A stretch of 64,000 nt of DNA, from contig JADGDE010000001.1 of the NCBI GenBank assembly GCA_016745035.1, forward strand, positions 534,507-598,506, given 5' to 3'. A program made the translations under genes and the position numbers. Position 1 is the first letter of the stretch. Every line of letters begins with the position of its first letter. This document shows positions 28,501 to 36,416 of this stretch, piece by piece. Below the pieces are notes generated by a model. That model was not told the DNA's origin and ran no database searches. It was given only the letters and a program-made list of their open reading frames with translations. This DNA comes from Thiotrichales bacterium. GTDB lineage: Bacteria > Pseudomonadota > Gammaproteobacteria > Beggiatoales > Beggiatoaceae.

Positions 28501-31500
28501 CGGTTGCTGGCACGGTAATATAGGCATTACTGGCACTTAAATTCACGGTTAAACCAGCGACGCTGCTGGAGCGCTCCAAGCGCAATGATGCACTACTGCC
28601 CTCGGTTAATATTGATGGGGTACTGCTTAGCGTAAAAATCCCCTCTGTACCCACGCCAATCGAAATAGAAACAGCTGTAGATAAATCATTGATACTGCCA
28701 CTGTCATCTTGAAGAAATACTTCAAGTGCCGCATCGCCTGTATTGCCTGTGAGGATATAGCTCAAGTCCCCGGTATTATTTACTGTTACCGTGCCACTTA
28801 AAACGCTATTGGGGTCAGAGACCACATTCACTGTGAAAGCGGCTACACTTTGAGTGCTATCCTCATCTGTTGCACCCATATTAAAACTGTGTGCCCAAGC
28901 ATTTAGCGTTTGCGCGCCTATCGTCCCCGGCACATAATACTGATTGCCTAAATGGCTAAAACTTGGGGCATCATTAACAGCATTGATATTGACCGAAACG
29001 GGCGTAGTCGCTGAATCTACAACCCCATCACTGGTTTTATAACTAAAACTGCGCGTGCCATTGACATCGGCAGCCGGAGTGTAGGTAAAAGCACCCGTGC
29101 TGGCATTGGTGATAACGGCTGCGCCGCCATCATTATCGACTAGGGTATAAGTTAAGCCATCAGCATCGGCATCAAAGCCAAATAAAGTGCCACTAAAAGG
29201 CGTATCTTCTTCGGTGGCAAAGCCCCAAGTCACATCACCCGATAAAGTGGCGTGATTAGCATTAGCGGTTAAATCAACCGCATTCGTGCCTGTATTGTCA
29301 TCAAACTGCCAATAAGCCACTAAATTTGCTTCATTACCAACCAAGGTCGTGCCCATATTGGCTTCAATTTCCACGGGTGTGCGTACCACATTCCAAACCC
29401 GTACCTCATCTATAAAGCCTGCAAAAGGGTTGCTATCAGAATTGAGTTTGCCTATGCGTAAGGTGGTTGCGTCATCCAAGCTATTAGTCGAGCCGGTACC
29501 GGTGGTCTCGAGTATGCCATCAATAAAAATCGCCATTGCGCCATCGGATTGGCGACGGGTAACAGCAACATGATGCCACACATCATCATTAATACTGCTG
29601 GTAGATTGAATCGTATCGCTGACCACCCCAAAGGCGAGTTTGTCGTTTAATAAGGAGGTACCAAAATCATTTTGTACTCCGCTGACATCGGCATCAACTA
29701 ACCCTGAACCCAAGTCCCAACTTGCGCCAACGAGCGAGACTTGAGATGTTTTGAGCCAAAATTCAAGGGTGAAATCATCAGAAACAGGTAATCCTGCTTC
29801 GGCATAATCATCCACGCCATCGAAGTTCAGCCGCTCGCCAAAATCGGCAACTGGGGCATCATTTACCGGGGTAATGGTGATGTCGAAGATTTGCTGGACG
29901 TTATCGCCGTTCTCATTCAGGCTCAAGACCACACTATTCGTCCCGCTTTGGGTGGGTGTTCCTGCCAAAGTCGCTGTGCCATTGCCATTGTCAGTAAGGG
30001 TTAGCCATGTGGGTAAGGTCGGGGCGCTAATGACAGGGGATGCGCCGTCACTAGCTTGCTGATCCATCGTGGTAATGCTGTAACTATAAGCTTGTTCTTC
30101 TATTACAGTCGTTATCTCTGCACTAGAAAAATTGGGAGGGACTTTTTCGAAAGCACCAATACTGCACAAAGTACTTCGTGGTCGTTCGGTATCACGGGCA
30201 TCTAAATTATTTGCCAGATTACTATCAGCACAAGTTGTATTATCACCCGCATTACTGGCAATACTGTTGGGTAACAGCGCCATTGTATCGACTGTGCCAA
30301 AATTATGTTGCAATACCCCCAGCGCTACTGTGTCAGTAATATTTGCCGCATTGGCACAACTGCCGTCCTCGATAATATTATGATGATTGTTAGTGATGCT
30401 AGCAGCCGGGTACAACAGACAATCTCCACCTAGGACATTATCTATTGAAATATTATTAATCAGTTGTGTTAACGTCCCGCCAACGACCAAATTCCCCCCT
30501 TGTCCAGCACCGCTTGTGTTATTGCTAAAAGTATTATTAACAATGGCATCCATGTTCACCGCAGCACTGCTGTCAATTGCACCACCATAATTGCTAGCAA
30601 TATTCGCATAGAAGGTACTGTTGACCACTTTCCCAGCATCAACGCCAGTAAAATAAATTGCCCCACCGTTATTAGCAGACACATTACTATCAAAAGTACT
30701 GCTAAAAATATGGGATTGGGTTTTCCCACTACTGGTGGGGCTTAGCTGAGCGACTGCACCGCCATGCCCTGAAGTGGTTTGGTTGTCGTGAAAAAAGCTG
30801 TTTTTAATCGTCACGACAGTATCGGTTGCCGTGTTATTTTCAATGCTAATAGCCCCCCCATTTATATCAGCTCTATTGTCATAAAAGCTTAAATTACTGA
30901 TAGTGACATTCGCCCCATCACTGATACGAATTGCACCGCCATTGCTGCTAGAAAAACCATCACGTAAACTTAAATTGCTTAACCTAACCGTTTCTGTGGC
31001 AATATCAAAAATAGACACCTGACCATCACCATCACCATTGGTATCACCAGTAAGCGTAATGGAACTATTTTTTCCATCAATATTTAGGGATTTATTGATG
31101 ACTAAAGAACTGCTTAAACGAATACCCTCTCCAGACATACTAGGATGAAAACGAATACTGGCTCCATCACACGCATCTATAATTGCTTGACGTAAAGAAC
31201 CTGAACCTGAATCATTGGTGTTAATCACGGTGACATCACAGACATTGACCAAGCGTAACAGACTTAGACCGCCGCTATTCGACTGCCCTGTCCACGAATG
31301 AGAAATGGTAATTTCCCCTGCTGTTGGGCTAACATTATCCCAAACCAACCAGTCTTTAGCTAATGTACCATCTGTAAACATATTCCAAGCATCAAGCCCT
31401 AAGGTAATACCGTTATAACTGCTATTGGCAGTTGTCCCATTGACTTGTGCATCTACTACAGGGAGAGGGATACCACCATGAGCAACATAGACCAATTCTA

Positions 31501-31852
31501 GTTGATAGTTCCCTGGTAGCACATTTTTTAAAGTTAAGTTTAATGATTCTTCTGGAGTGTAACTACGTGTTTGCTCCGCTGGATTTATCCAATCAACGCT
31601 TGTATCAAATACAGCACCTTCATTACTGCCATTATTCAATAGGGTATGAGTCACATCCATACCTGTTGCCGAACCACTATTGAAATCTATCAAATTTTCA
31701 ACAGTATCAGCAACATTACTGTTTAATATATTCATATGACTAAAAACTTCGCCATAGTCATAGAAAGATACCCTGACATCGTAGGCATGGCTCATATGAC
31801 CCACAACAAGCCATAAACAAAAATAAATAGAAAATAGGTTAAATCGTTTCAT
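25571..31852 (-). CDS. giant secreted mosaic protein: beta-helix, LamG, cadherin-like and InlB-B-like repeats
   Basis: 2093 residues with a signal peptide (about 1-23). Domains in order: a new N-terminal domain (30-205); a right-handed beta-helix with GGAI repeats (215-560); an Ig-like putative He_PIG domain (575-665); a LamG/concanavalin-like domain beginning FDGVDDYAEAG (675-870); a cadherin-like VCBS-type domain (875-975) with a second, diverged one; a Calx-beta-like region (1080-1170); six InlB-B-like repeats of the type GxGxV...W.G.C (about 1174-1570), each with two cysteines; a helical region with SGITPEQLASLAP-type repeats (about 1585-1720); and a basic C-terminal part holding two copies of RRAGRSRRVLVFDP (about 1885 and 2043). 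No autotransporter barrel or LPXTG motif is seen, so secretion is likely by another route. It is a probable adhesin or matrix protein. Confidence 0.75.
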   Translation of the reverse strand: MKRFNLFSIYFCLWLVVGHMSHAYDVRVSFYDYGEVFSHMNILNSNVADTVENLIDFNSGSATGMDVTHTLLNNGSNEGAVFDTSVDWINPAEQTRSYTPEESLNLTLKNVLPGNYQLELVYVAHGGIPLPVVDAQVNGTTANSSYNGITLGLDAWNMFTDGTLAKDWLVWDNVSPTAGEITISHSWTGQSNSGGLSLLRLVNVCDVTVINTNDSGSGSLRQAIIDACDGASIRFHPSMSGEGIRLSSSLVINKSLNIDGKNSSITLTGDTNGDGDGQVSIFDIATETVRLSNLSLRDGFSSSNGGAIRISDGANVTISNLSFYDNRADINGGAISIENNTATDTVVTIKNSFFHDNQTTSGHGGAVAQLSPTSSGKTQSHIFSSTFDSNVSANNGGAIYFTGVDAGKVVNSTFYANIASNYGGAIDSSAAVNMDAIVNNTFSNNTSGAGQGGNLVVGGTLTQLINNISIDNVLGGDCLLYPAASITNNHHNIIEDGSCANAANITDTVALGVLQHNFGTVDTMALLPNSIASNAGDNTTCADSNLANNLDARDTERPRSTLCSIGAFEKVPPNFSSAEITTVIEEQAYSYSITTMDQQASDGASPVISAPTLPTWLTLTDNGNGTATLAGTPTQSGTNSVVLSLNENGDNVQQIFDITITPVNDAPVADFGERLNFDGVDDYAEAGLPVSDDFTLEFWLKTSQVSLVGASWDLGSGLVDADVSGVQNDFGTSLLNDKLAFGVVSDTIQSTSSINDDVWHHVAVTRRQSDGAMAIFIDGILETTGTGSTNSLDDATTLRIGKLNSDSNPFAGFIDEVRVWNVVRTPVEIEANMGTTLVGNEANLVAYWQFDDNTGTNAVDLTANANHATLSGDVTWGFATEEDTPFSGTLFGFDADADGLTYTLVDNDGGAAVITNASTGAFTYTPAADVNGTRSFSYKTSDGVVDSATTPVSVNINAVNDAPSFSHLGNQYYVPGTIGAQTLNAWAHSFNMGATDEDSTQSVAAFTVNVVSDPNSVLSGTVTVNNTGDLSYILTGNTGDAALEVFLQDDSGSINDLSTAVSISIGVGTEGIFTLSSTPSILTEGSSASLRLERSSSVAGLTVNLSASNAYITVPATANFAAAEAVINVPLGIFNDNVYEGSKTTVINVTATGYLANSLTLTTRDDEMPNVPYFDVSANIIGEGAVEGEGNYSLNSSIVLTPLPSAGWVFDSWGGACDVNGRVVMSQHQTCYALFTQETYSLSVLAEGQGTVEYLSNYPSFTTATIIVQPADGWSVGSWSQGCGNGQVLMDSHKQCQVTFVQNYHLSLSSHGRGSVTGTGSYAPNSTVSISANPAIGWRFGGWTGGCGASSVLLDGNKSCEALFVQQHNLAINVLGQGNVSGAGTYDVGTQATLNINPVDGWQFEAWSGDCQSNTILMDSDKNCLATFRETLNYQLTVEQTGEGQVIGAGTYVESQLVTLEANAADGWILGNWEGDCDNNGRVVMDADKTCQANFVSQQFELSVSITGNGAVNNAGIHPALTQISLNAVRANDSLFNGWGGDCNRDGSVFLDTDKNCSASFIPLPPAGTANPIADSDPSAFRNVTAEMIADIDPVSLSLLDAEQVEQIPVAAFQAFSSAQLANLSPNGVSGITPEQLASLAPNILSDLNASSIAALNPISIQVLNTAQVLALNNQQVSIMPSEALTGLLTNLASNAISPLQAQDLIPDEWQIDPVTGDISVPPGTPIRLRQTRPTSANSNLSYPRTGVVDLNSSLALSGTGSQPTVLTQMQSGLSQPSNANDEALNFIMTQSEAGILTVKDENNADISFAFVPDPDAMFQIDGPIRVGLEKDEGGFYSIITADGQRYRVMPAPADPEAFANLLGADAEIHINADGSVFYEIPDPDSRRRAGRSRRVLVFDPVVEPVPPEFQVCWDRLAHPENFRHLDAATVAMCESLGNIRLPNSRRADNVDPYVRYPDGRSQKITPAFLEAKQFIELGERFEGVEDIRQNANGTFVVRFLGEDYVIAPRFDVDEQTNTRQTPEIVVTDTAVTYQVPFDSKTNTRRAGRSRRVLVFDPVIEPMPGDMCRETSPGHFRCDFGGGHIVYYPNNAW

Positions 31853-32341
31853 GTTTTACCTCGTATAAAGGCACACTGTTAGGCGCATTCGGCTTATCTG
31901 GCATGTGCATTATCCAGTCACGTAAAAAGTGTGTTGCAATATTTGTGACCTAAAATTAAGTGCTAAAGAATAGGAGGGCGCAAGTGTTTATTCTCAGCTT
32001 TCAAAATAACTAAGTTATGCTTGGAGTATAAAACAATTATGAGTTTAAATATAGTCTAATTAATATGTTACATATTGATTGTTAAGCTAAAAATAAAATG
32101 TCAAAAGTATTTTATTACATCAATTTTATCGTTTGTCGGTATTTTCGTGACGATATTCATGTTCATTATTTTTATCAATTAATAATATTGATAGAATGGA
32201 GGACTTGGGGAAGAAGGACAGTTTGTGTGTAAAATCTACAATCTCATTATGTGAAGATATGATTATCGAATCACCGTTAGTTGAGTATATATCTCTCGAA
32301 TTTACTATTGTTATGCCCCTATTTTGTACAAAGATTAAAAA
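31853..32341. other. AT-rich divergent intergenic region
   Basis: 489 bases between the giant surface-protein gene and apbE. GAGGT, the ribosome site of the giant gene, lies just after its ATG on the reverse side (31855-31865). The rest is AT-rich, with a 77-codon minus-strand frame (32126-32359) that I regard as chance because it overlaps apbE and has no start signal. No RNA gene was recognised. Confidence 0.4.
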
Positions 32342-33370
32342 ATGAATCGATATTTTCAACTGGTTTTTTTAAGCTTATTGTTATGGTTTAGTGCCTGCAC
32401 TTCCTCCCCTCCCTCATTACTACAACTCAGTGGGCACACGATGGGGACGCATTACCATATCACTTTGGTCGATGTGAAAGGGCAGAAAGAAGCATTATTG
32501 AAGTCGCAAATAGCACAACAGCTTATTGAATTTAATCAAATTTTTTCCACCTACATAAAGGATTCGGAAATTAGCCGTTTTAATCAGGCAGCAGCGGACA
32601 CGTGGTTTCCGGTCTCGGCTGAGTTTATCGAACTGGTAGAACAAGCCGAGAAAATTAGCCAATTAACCCAAGGTTATTTTGATATAAGTATTGCCCCTTT
32701 AGTGAACTTGTGGGGCTTTGGTAATCAATTTTTATTGGAAGACAAACCTCCTAATGCTGATGTGATTCAAGCCCATTTACAACAAATCGGTTATCAACAC
32801 CTAGCATCACGCCAGCAACCCCCCGCCTTACTCAAACAAAAATCAGGTTTGCAAATTGATCTTTCCGCGATTGCAAAAGGTTATGCGGTGGATAGCATCG
32901 CCGCTTGGCTTAGCGCTCAAGGCTTCAAACATTATTTAGTCGAAATTGGTGGTGAATTATACGCATCAGGACATAATGCTAAGGGCGTAGCATGGCAGGT
33001 GGCGATAGAAAAACCGACGATTGCCAAGCGCAGTATTGAGCAAATTATACCTATTAGCAATTTAGCCGTCGCCAGCTCGGGTAATTATCGCAATTACTTT
33101 GAATATCAAGGACAACATTATGGACATAGTTTAAATCCTAAAACAGGCTACCCAGTGAAACAAGCCTGGGCAGCCGTCACGGTTATTGCCAAAAATACTA
33201 CGCTCGCTGATGCGTGGGCAACAGCATTGATGGTGCTGCCAAAAACCCAAGGGCAAGCTTTAGCTCAGCAACAACAATTAGCTGTGCTGTTTATTGAAGC
33301 CCTAGATGCGGGACAAGAGCGCTGGAAAACACATATGAGTCCTGAATTTCAGCATTTGTTAAGTCCCTAA
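32342..33370 (+). CDS. apbE: FAD:protein FMN transferase ApbE, lipoprotein
   Basis: 342 residues. The signal peptide ends in a lipobox (LLLWFSAC, Cys at about 19). Family motifs are GHTMGTHYHITL, DISIAPLVNLWGFG, IDLSAIAKGYAVD, IGGELYASG and HSLNPKTGYPV, with the metal-binding ALADAWATALMVLP-like block near the end. ApbE attaches FMN by a phosphoester to threonine in NqrB/NqrC, RnfG-type and other flavoproteins on the outer face of the membrane. None of its usual targets is in the window. Confidence 0.93.
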   Translation: MNRYFQLVFLSLLLWFSACTSSPPSLLQLSGHTMGTHYHITLVDVKGQKEALLKSQIAQQLIEFNQIFSTYIKDSEISRFNQAAADTWFPVSAEFIELVEQAEKISQLTQGYFDISIAPLVNLWGFGNQFLLEDKPPNADVIQAHLQQIGYQHLASRQQPPALLKQKSGLQIDLSAIAKGYAVDSIAAWLSAQGFKHYLVEIGGELYASGHNAKGVAWQVAIEKPTIAKRSIEQIIPISNLAVASSGNYRNYFEYQGQHYGHSLNPKTGYPVKQAWAAVTVIAKNTTLADAWATALMVLPKTQGQALAQQQQLAVLFIEALDAGQERWKTHMSPEFQHLLSP

Positions 33371-33683
33371 TGAAAGCCTGATTGTATGGGTTTATGCACT
33401 GATCATTTTTTAAAAACCTGAAAACAATGATTGCTTTATACGTTAAAATGCCTAAACTAAGGCATTGGGGTTAATCATTTTTTTGTTATGAGCAAGATTG
33501 AATGCTCGGTTAATTAAAAAAATTAGAATATAAGTAAATTAGAACTTGCTAATATTCGGTATTCATGTATAATACAAACCCATCAACCATCATGACAGAT
33601 GGCTTAGAAAATGTTTGCATCAAACACAAACACCACCAGTATTACTTTTAAGTAATTAAGTAAGACTTTTTAGGAGAAAGTTC
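33371..33683. other. upstream region of the sulfur globule-like gene
   Basis: 313 bases with an AT-rich stretch and a promoter candidate at 33546-33573. The predicted 5' leader is about 100 bases and ends in AGGAGAAAG, a strong ribosome site. No other feature was seen. Confidence 0.5.
33546..33573 (+). promoter_or_regulatory. sigma-70-type promoter candidate for the sulfur globule-like gene
   Basis: TTGCTA (33546-33551), 16-base spacer, TATAAT (33568-33573). A perfect -10 box, strong ribosome site and two strong hairpins behind the gene fit a highly expressed structural protein. Confidence 0.5.
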
Positions 33684-34190
33684 ATGAAACAAATTATCAA
33701 AGCTATCGCTTTAAGTGCTGTTATCGGCAGCGCCGTTGTATCTACCAGCGCTAACGCTTGGTGGGGTCCTTGGAACAACAATGGTTGGGGCAACAACAAC
33801 GGTTACGGTAATGGCAACGGTTACGGTAATGGCAACGGTTACGGTAATGGCAACGGTTACGGTAATGGCAACGGTTATGGCAACGGCAACGGTTATGGCA
33901 ACGGTTACGGCGCTGGTAACGGCAGTGGCTATGGCGACGGTTCTGGCGACGGTTCTTTCAACTTCAGCATGTCAGGCAGCAACCGTATGCGCGGTAACGG
34001 TTCTGGTTGGGGCAACGGTAACGGTTATGGCAACGGTAACGGTTATGGCAACGGCTACAATGGCTACAATGGCAACGGTTATAACGGCTACAATGGTCGC
34101 AACGGCGGCGGTTATGCTCCTTATGGTTACGGTCCTGCGTTCGCTCCAGTACCACCAGCACCAGCAGCGCCAGCAGCGCCTGCTAAATAA
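33684..34190 (+). CDS. sulfur globule-like secreted Gly/Asn/Tyr-rich protein
   Basis: 168 residues. A signal peptide (about 1-25, cleavage after SANA) is followed by WWGPWNNNGWG and then almost pure repeats of GNGYGN, broken once by a Ser/Asp segment (FNFSMSGSNRMRGNG, about 92-107), and a Pro/Ala tail. Low-complexity Gly/Tyr/Asn proteins with such leaders form the envelope of intracellular (periplasmic) sulfur globules in purple sulfur bacteria and are known from Beggiatoa-like genomes; this gene fits that family best. Other extracellular structural proteins are possible. The DNA repeats inside it are listed separately. The gene is flanked by a promoter, a strong ribosome site and two terminator-like hairpins. 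Confidence 0.68.
   Translation: MKQIIKAIALSAVIGSAVVSTSANAWWGPWNNNGWGNNNGYGNGNGYGNGNGYGNGNGYGNGNGYGNGNGYGNGYGAGNGSGYGDGSGDGSFNFSMSGSNRMRGNGSGWGNGNGYGNGNGYGNGYNGYNGNGYNGYNGRNGGGYAPYGYGPAFAPVPPAPAAPAAPAK
33801..33902 (+). repeat. 18-bp tandem repeat within the sulfur globule-like gene
   Basis: Four perfect copies of GGTTACGGTAATGGCAAC (33801-33872) followed by diverged copies (33873-33902). A second related block lies at about 34009-34090. Unit length is a multiple of three, so slippage would change protein length without a frameshift. Confidence 0.85.
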
Positions 34191-34211
34191 TCTAAGGATT
34201 TAGATTATTCA

Positions 34212-34248
34212 TTGCACTTGCCATGGATTGTGGCAACTTAAAGTGCAA
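34212..34248 (+). terminator. first hairpin after the sulfur globule-like gene
   Basis: TTGCACTT pairs with AAGTGCAA, with an inner TTGCCA/TGGCAA stem. No U-run follows directly, so it may be a transcript stabiliser in front of the stronger terminator. Confidence 0.5.
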
Positions 34249-34250
34249 TC

Positions 34251-34318
34251 GTACGGACACATAGAAAAGTTTAGCGAACAAGGATGTTTGCTTCTATGTC
34301 CCGTACTTTTTTATTTTT
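34251..34318 (+). terminator. Rho-independent terminator
   Basis: GTACGGACACATAGAA pairs with TTCTATGTCCCGTAC with one small bulge, followed by TTTTTTATTTTT. This is the clearest intrinsic terminator in the window and ends the sulfur globule-like transcript just before the TRAP transporter genes. Confidence 0.8.
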
Positions 34319-34335
34319 AAACCCTCCCAATTCTT

Positions 34336-34878
34336 TTGTCAGATTCTGAATCATTTCCTATTTTTTTAAAAAACACAGCTAATCAGCTCAGTCGTTTTAG
34401 TCGCTTTTGCGGTCACACACTCGCATGGCTAGTCATCTTTATGGTGTTATTAGTCGGTTATGATGTGATGATGCGCTACGCCTTTAATTCAGGATCAATT
34501 GCTTTACAAGAACTAGAATGGCATATTTTTGCCGTGTTGTTTTTGTTAGGCATTGCTTATACCTTAGAAGCGGACGATCATGTCCGTGTCGATATTTTTT
34601 ACCGCAGTCGTTACAGTTCAGTGCGTTACCGTGCGTGGATTAACCTGTTCGGTGGGCTATTTTTCTTATTGCCTTTTTGCATCCTCATTATCAGCAGTTC
34701 CTTGCCTTTTGTTAGCAATGCTTTTGCCATCGCCGAAACCTCTCCAGACCCCGGTGGCTTGCCTTACCGTTGGCTCTTAAAAGCCATGATTCCTTTAGGT
34801 TTTATTTTATTATTTTTACAAGGGCTAGCAAATATTTTTGCCTCTGCATATACCCTACTAAGTAAGGCGAATGATTGA
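34336..34878 (+). CDS. TRAP transporter small permease (DctQ family)
   Basis: 180 residues with four hydrophobic segments (about 30-50, 62-82, 100-120 and 148-170), the small-subunit layout, including the conserved EWHIFAVLFLLG segment. The start is probably TTG at 34336: no ATG exists before the first membrane segment, and a stop codon lies 15 bases upstream. There is no clear ribosome site and the start is 18 bases behind a strong terminator, so expression must rely on read-through or a promoter inside the terminator. The large permease gene follows with a one-base overlap. Confidence 0.85.
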   Translation: MSDSESFPIFLKNTANQLSRFSRFCGHTLAWLVIFMVLLVGYDVMMRYAFNSGSIALQELEWHIFAVLFLLGIAYTLEADDHVRVDIFYRSRYSSVRYRAWINLFGGLFFLLPFCILIISSSLPFVSNAFAIAETSPDPGGLPYRWLLKAMIPLGFILLFLQGLANIFASAYTLLSKAND

Positions 34879-36176
34879 TGGATATAAGCGCCTTATGGAT
34901 GTTTATTGCCCTGATTGCAGCATTATTGTTAGGCTACCCAGTCGCCTTTGCATTGGGGGCAATTGCTTTATTTTTTGGTATCGCCTTTCTCGGTATCGAC
35001 TTCTTTGATCTCTTGCCCCTGCGTATTTGGGGCATTATGACCAACTTCACCCTTTTAGCTGTCCCCTTATTTATTTTTATGGGCATCAGCTTAGAGAAAT
35101 CAGGCTTGGCTGAAGACCTGTTAGAGAATATGGGACGCTTGTTTGGGCGAATGCGCGGTGGGCTGGCAATTTCTATCGTCTTGGTTGGAACACTGCTAGC
35201 GGCTGCCACGGGTGTGGTGGGGGCAACCGTGGTGACGATGGGCGTTATTGCTCTGCCGACGTTGCTCAAATATGGCTATGACGAACGCCTAGCCACAGGT
35301 ACTATCGCCGCCTCAGGCACGCTGGGGCAAATTATCCCACCGAGTATTGTCTTGATTTTATTAGGCGATGTCATCGGTGTCCCAGTCGGACAATTATTCA
35401 TGAGCGCGGTGTTGCCCGGGTTATTAATTGTCGGTTTATTTATTTTGTATATTGTTTTTAAGGCATGGAAAGACCCGGAACAAGCCCCTGCTATGCCCGA
35501 AAACGATGAAAAACTCCCATTACTCCCCGTTTTAATCAGCTTATTATTACCGCTGTTTTTAATCTTAGCAGTGTTGGGGTCTATTTTTGCCGGAATTGCC
35601 ACGCCGACCGAATCCGCTGCGATTGGCGCTCTCGGTGCGTTACTCCTAGCAGCGAGTCATAAACGTTTAAATATAACCATGCTACAAGAGAGTATGCGTC
35701 AAACGCTACGCCTGACCAGCATGGTCTTTATGATTCTTATCGGAGCGACTGCTTTTGGTTTAGTATTTAAAGGTTTAGGCGGCGATGCATGGATTCACGA
35801 TGTGTTTACCAACCTGCCCGGTGGTGCATTTGGCTTTTTAGCCTTTAGTATGCTAATTATTTTCCTGTTGGGCTTTTTTCTCGACTTTTTAGAAATTTGT
35901 TTTGTCGTCGTGCCAATTCTCGCACCGATTGCAGTGTTTTTCCAAATTGATTTACTTTGGTTTGCGGTCTTGATTGCTATCAACCTACAAACCTCCTTCC
36001 TTACCCCACCCTTTGGTTTCTCGCTATTTTATCTCAAAGCGGTTGCCCCTGATAACCTGCCTATGCGCAGTATTTATCAGGGAATTGTGCCATTTATTAT
36101 CTTACAATTGATTGCGTTGGCGTTGTTGATGGCCTTTCCACAAATCAGTTTATGGTTGCCAAGCCTTAGCGCCTAA
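34878..36176 (+). CDS. TRAP transporter large permease (DctM family)
   Basis: 432 residues with twelve or so membrane segments and the DctM-like motif region GTLGQIIPPSIVLILLGD, plus PTESAAIGALGA. The ATG at 34878 overlaps the small-subunit stop (TGATG), so translation is coupled; a TTG three bases before is an unlikely start. The large subunit binds and moves dicarboxylate-type or similar acids with sodium. The substrate-binding protein (DctP) is absent from both sides, so the substrate cannot be guessed. Confidence 0.9.
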   Translation: MDISALWMFIALIAALLLGYPVAFALGAIALFFGIAFLGIDFFDLLPLRIWGIMTNFTLLAVPLFIFMGISLEKSGLAEDLLENMGRLFGRMRGGLAISIVLVGTLLAAATGVVGATVVTMGVIALPTLLKYGYDERLATGTIAASGTLGQIIPPSIVLILLGDVIGVPVGQLFMSAVLPGLLIVGLFILYIVFKAWKDPEQAPAMPENDEKLPLLPVLISLLLPLFLILAVLGSIFAGIATPTESAAIGALGALLLAASHKRLNITMLQESMRQTLRLTSMVFMILIGATAFGLVFKGLGGDAWIHDVFTNLPGGAFGFLAFSMLIIFLLGFFLDFLEICFVVVPILAPIAVFFQIDLLWFAVLIAINLQTSFLTPPFGFSLFYLKAVAPDNLPMRSIYQGIVPFIILQLIALALLMAFPQISLWLPSLSA

Positions 36177-36268
36177 AAGGCTCACAACTTAGCTAAAAAC
36201 GTTGGCAAATTCTGACGTTGCCCCGCTGCAAAGTTATACCAATCACAAACTAAAAAGCACCCATAACT

Positions 36269-36316
36269 GGAATCGCGGCTTCAGCCGCGCCTGAACGGGA
36301 CTAAAGTCCCGATTCC
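36269..36316. repeat. cloverleaf-like palindromic repeat
   Basis: A 48-base unit: outer stem GGAATCG/CGATTCC around two hairpins, CGGCTTCAGCCG and CGGGACTAAAGTCCCG. It forms a three-way junction on both strands. Only one copy is in the window. Its GGACTAAAG word is shared with the hairpin at 25509-25549. It lies between the convergent TRAP and mod genes. Confidence 0.65.
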
Positions 36317-36416
36317 ATCATTGGAGCAACTATTGGCGCTGCCAAACAATAGAAATTTAATCCGATTTCATTACACTGCACGGCTGATTTCTATTGTTAC
36401 TAACTTCCCCCCCTCT

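Noticed and set aside
32126..32359. 77-codon minus-strand frame upstream of apbE
   Set aside because: AT-rich, overlaps the apbE start, has no ribosome site and no family likeness.
33715..34203. Long Thr/Val/Ala-rich open frame overlapping the sulfur globule-like gene
   Set aside because: It is the +1 reading of the same tandem repeats; it has no ribosome site, while the chosen frame has a signal peptide and AGGAG.
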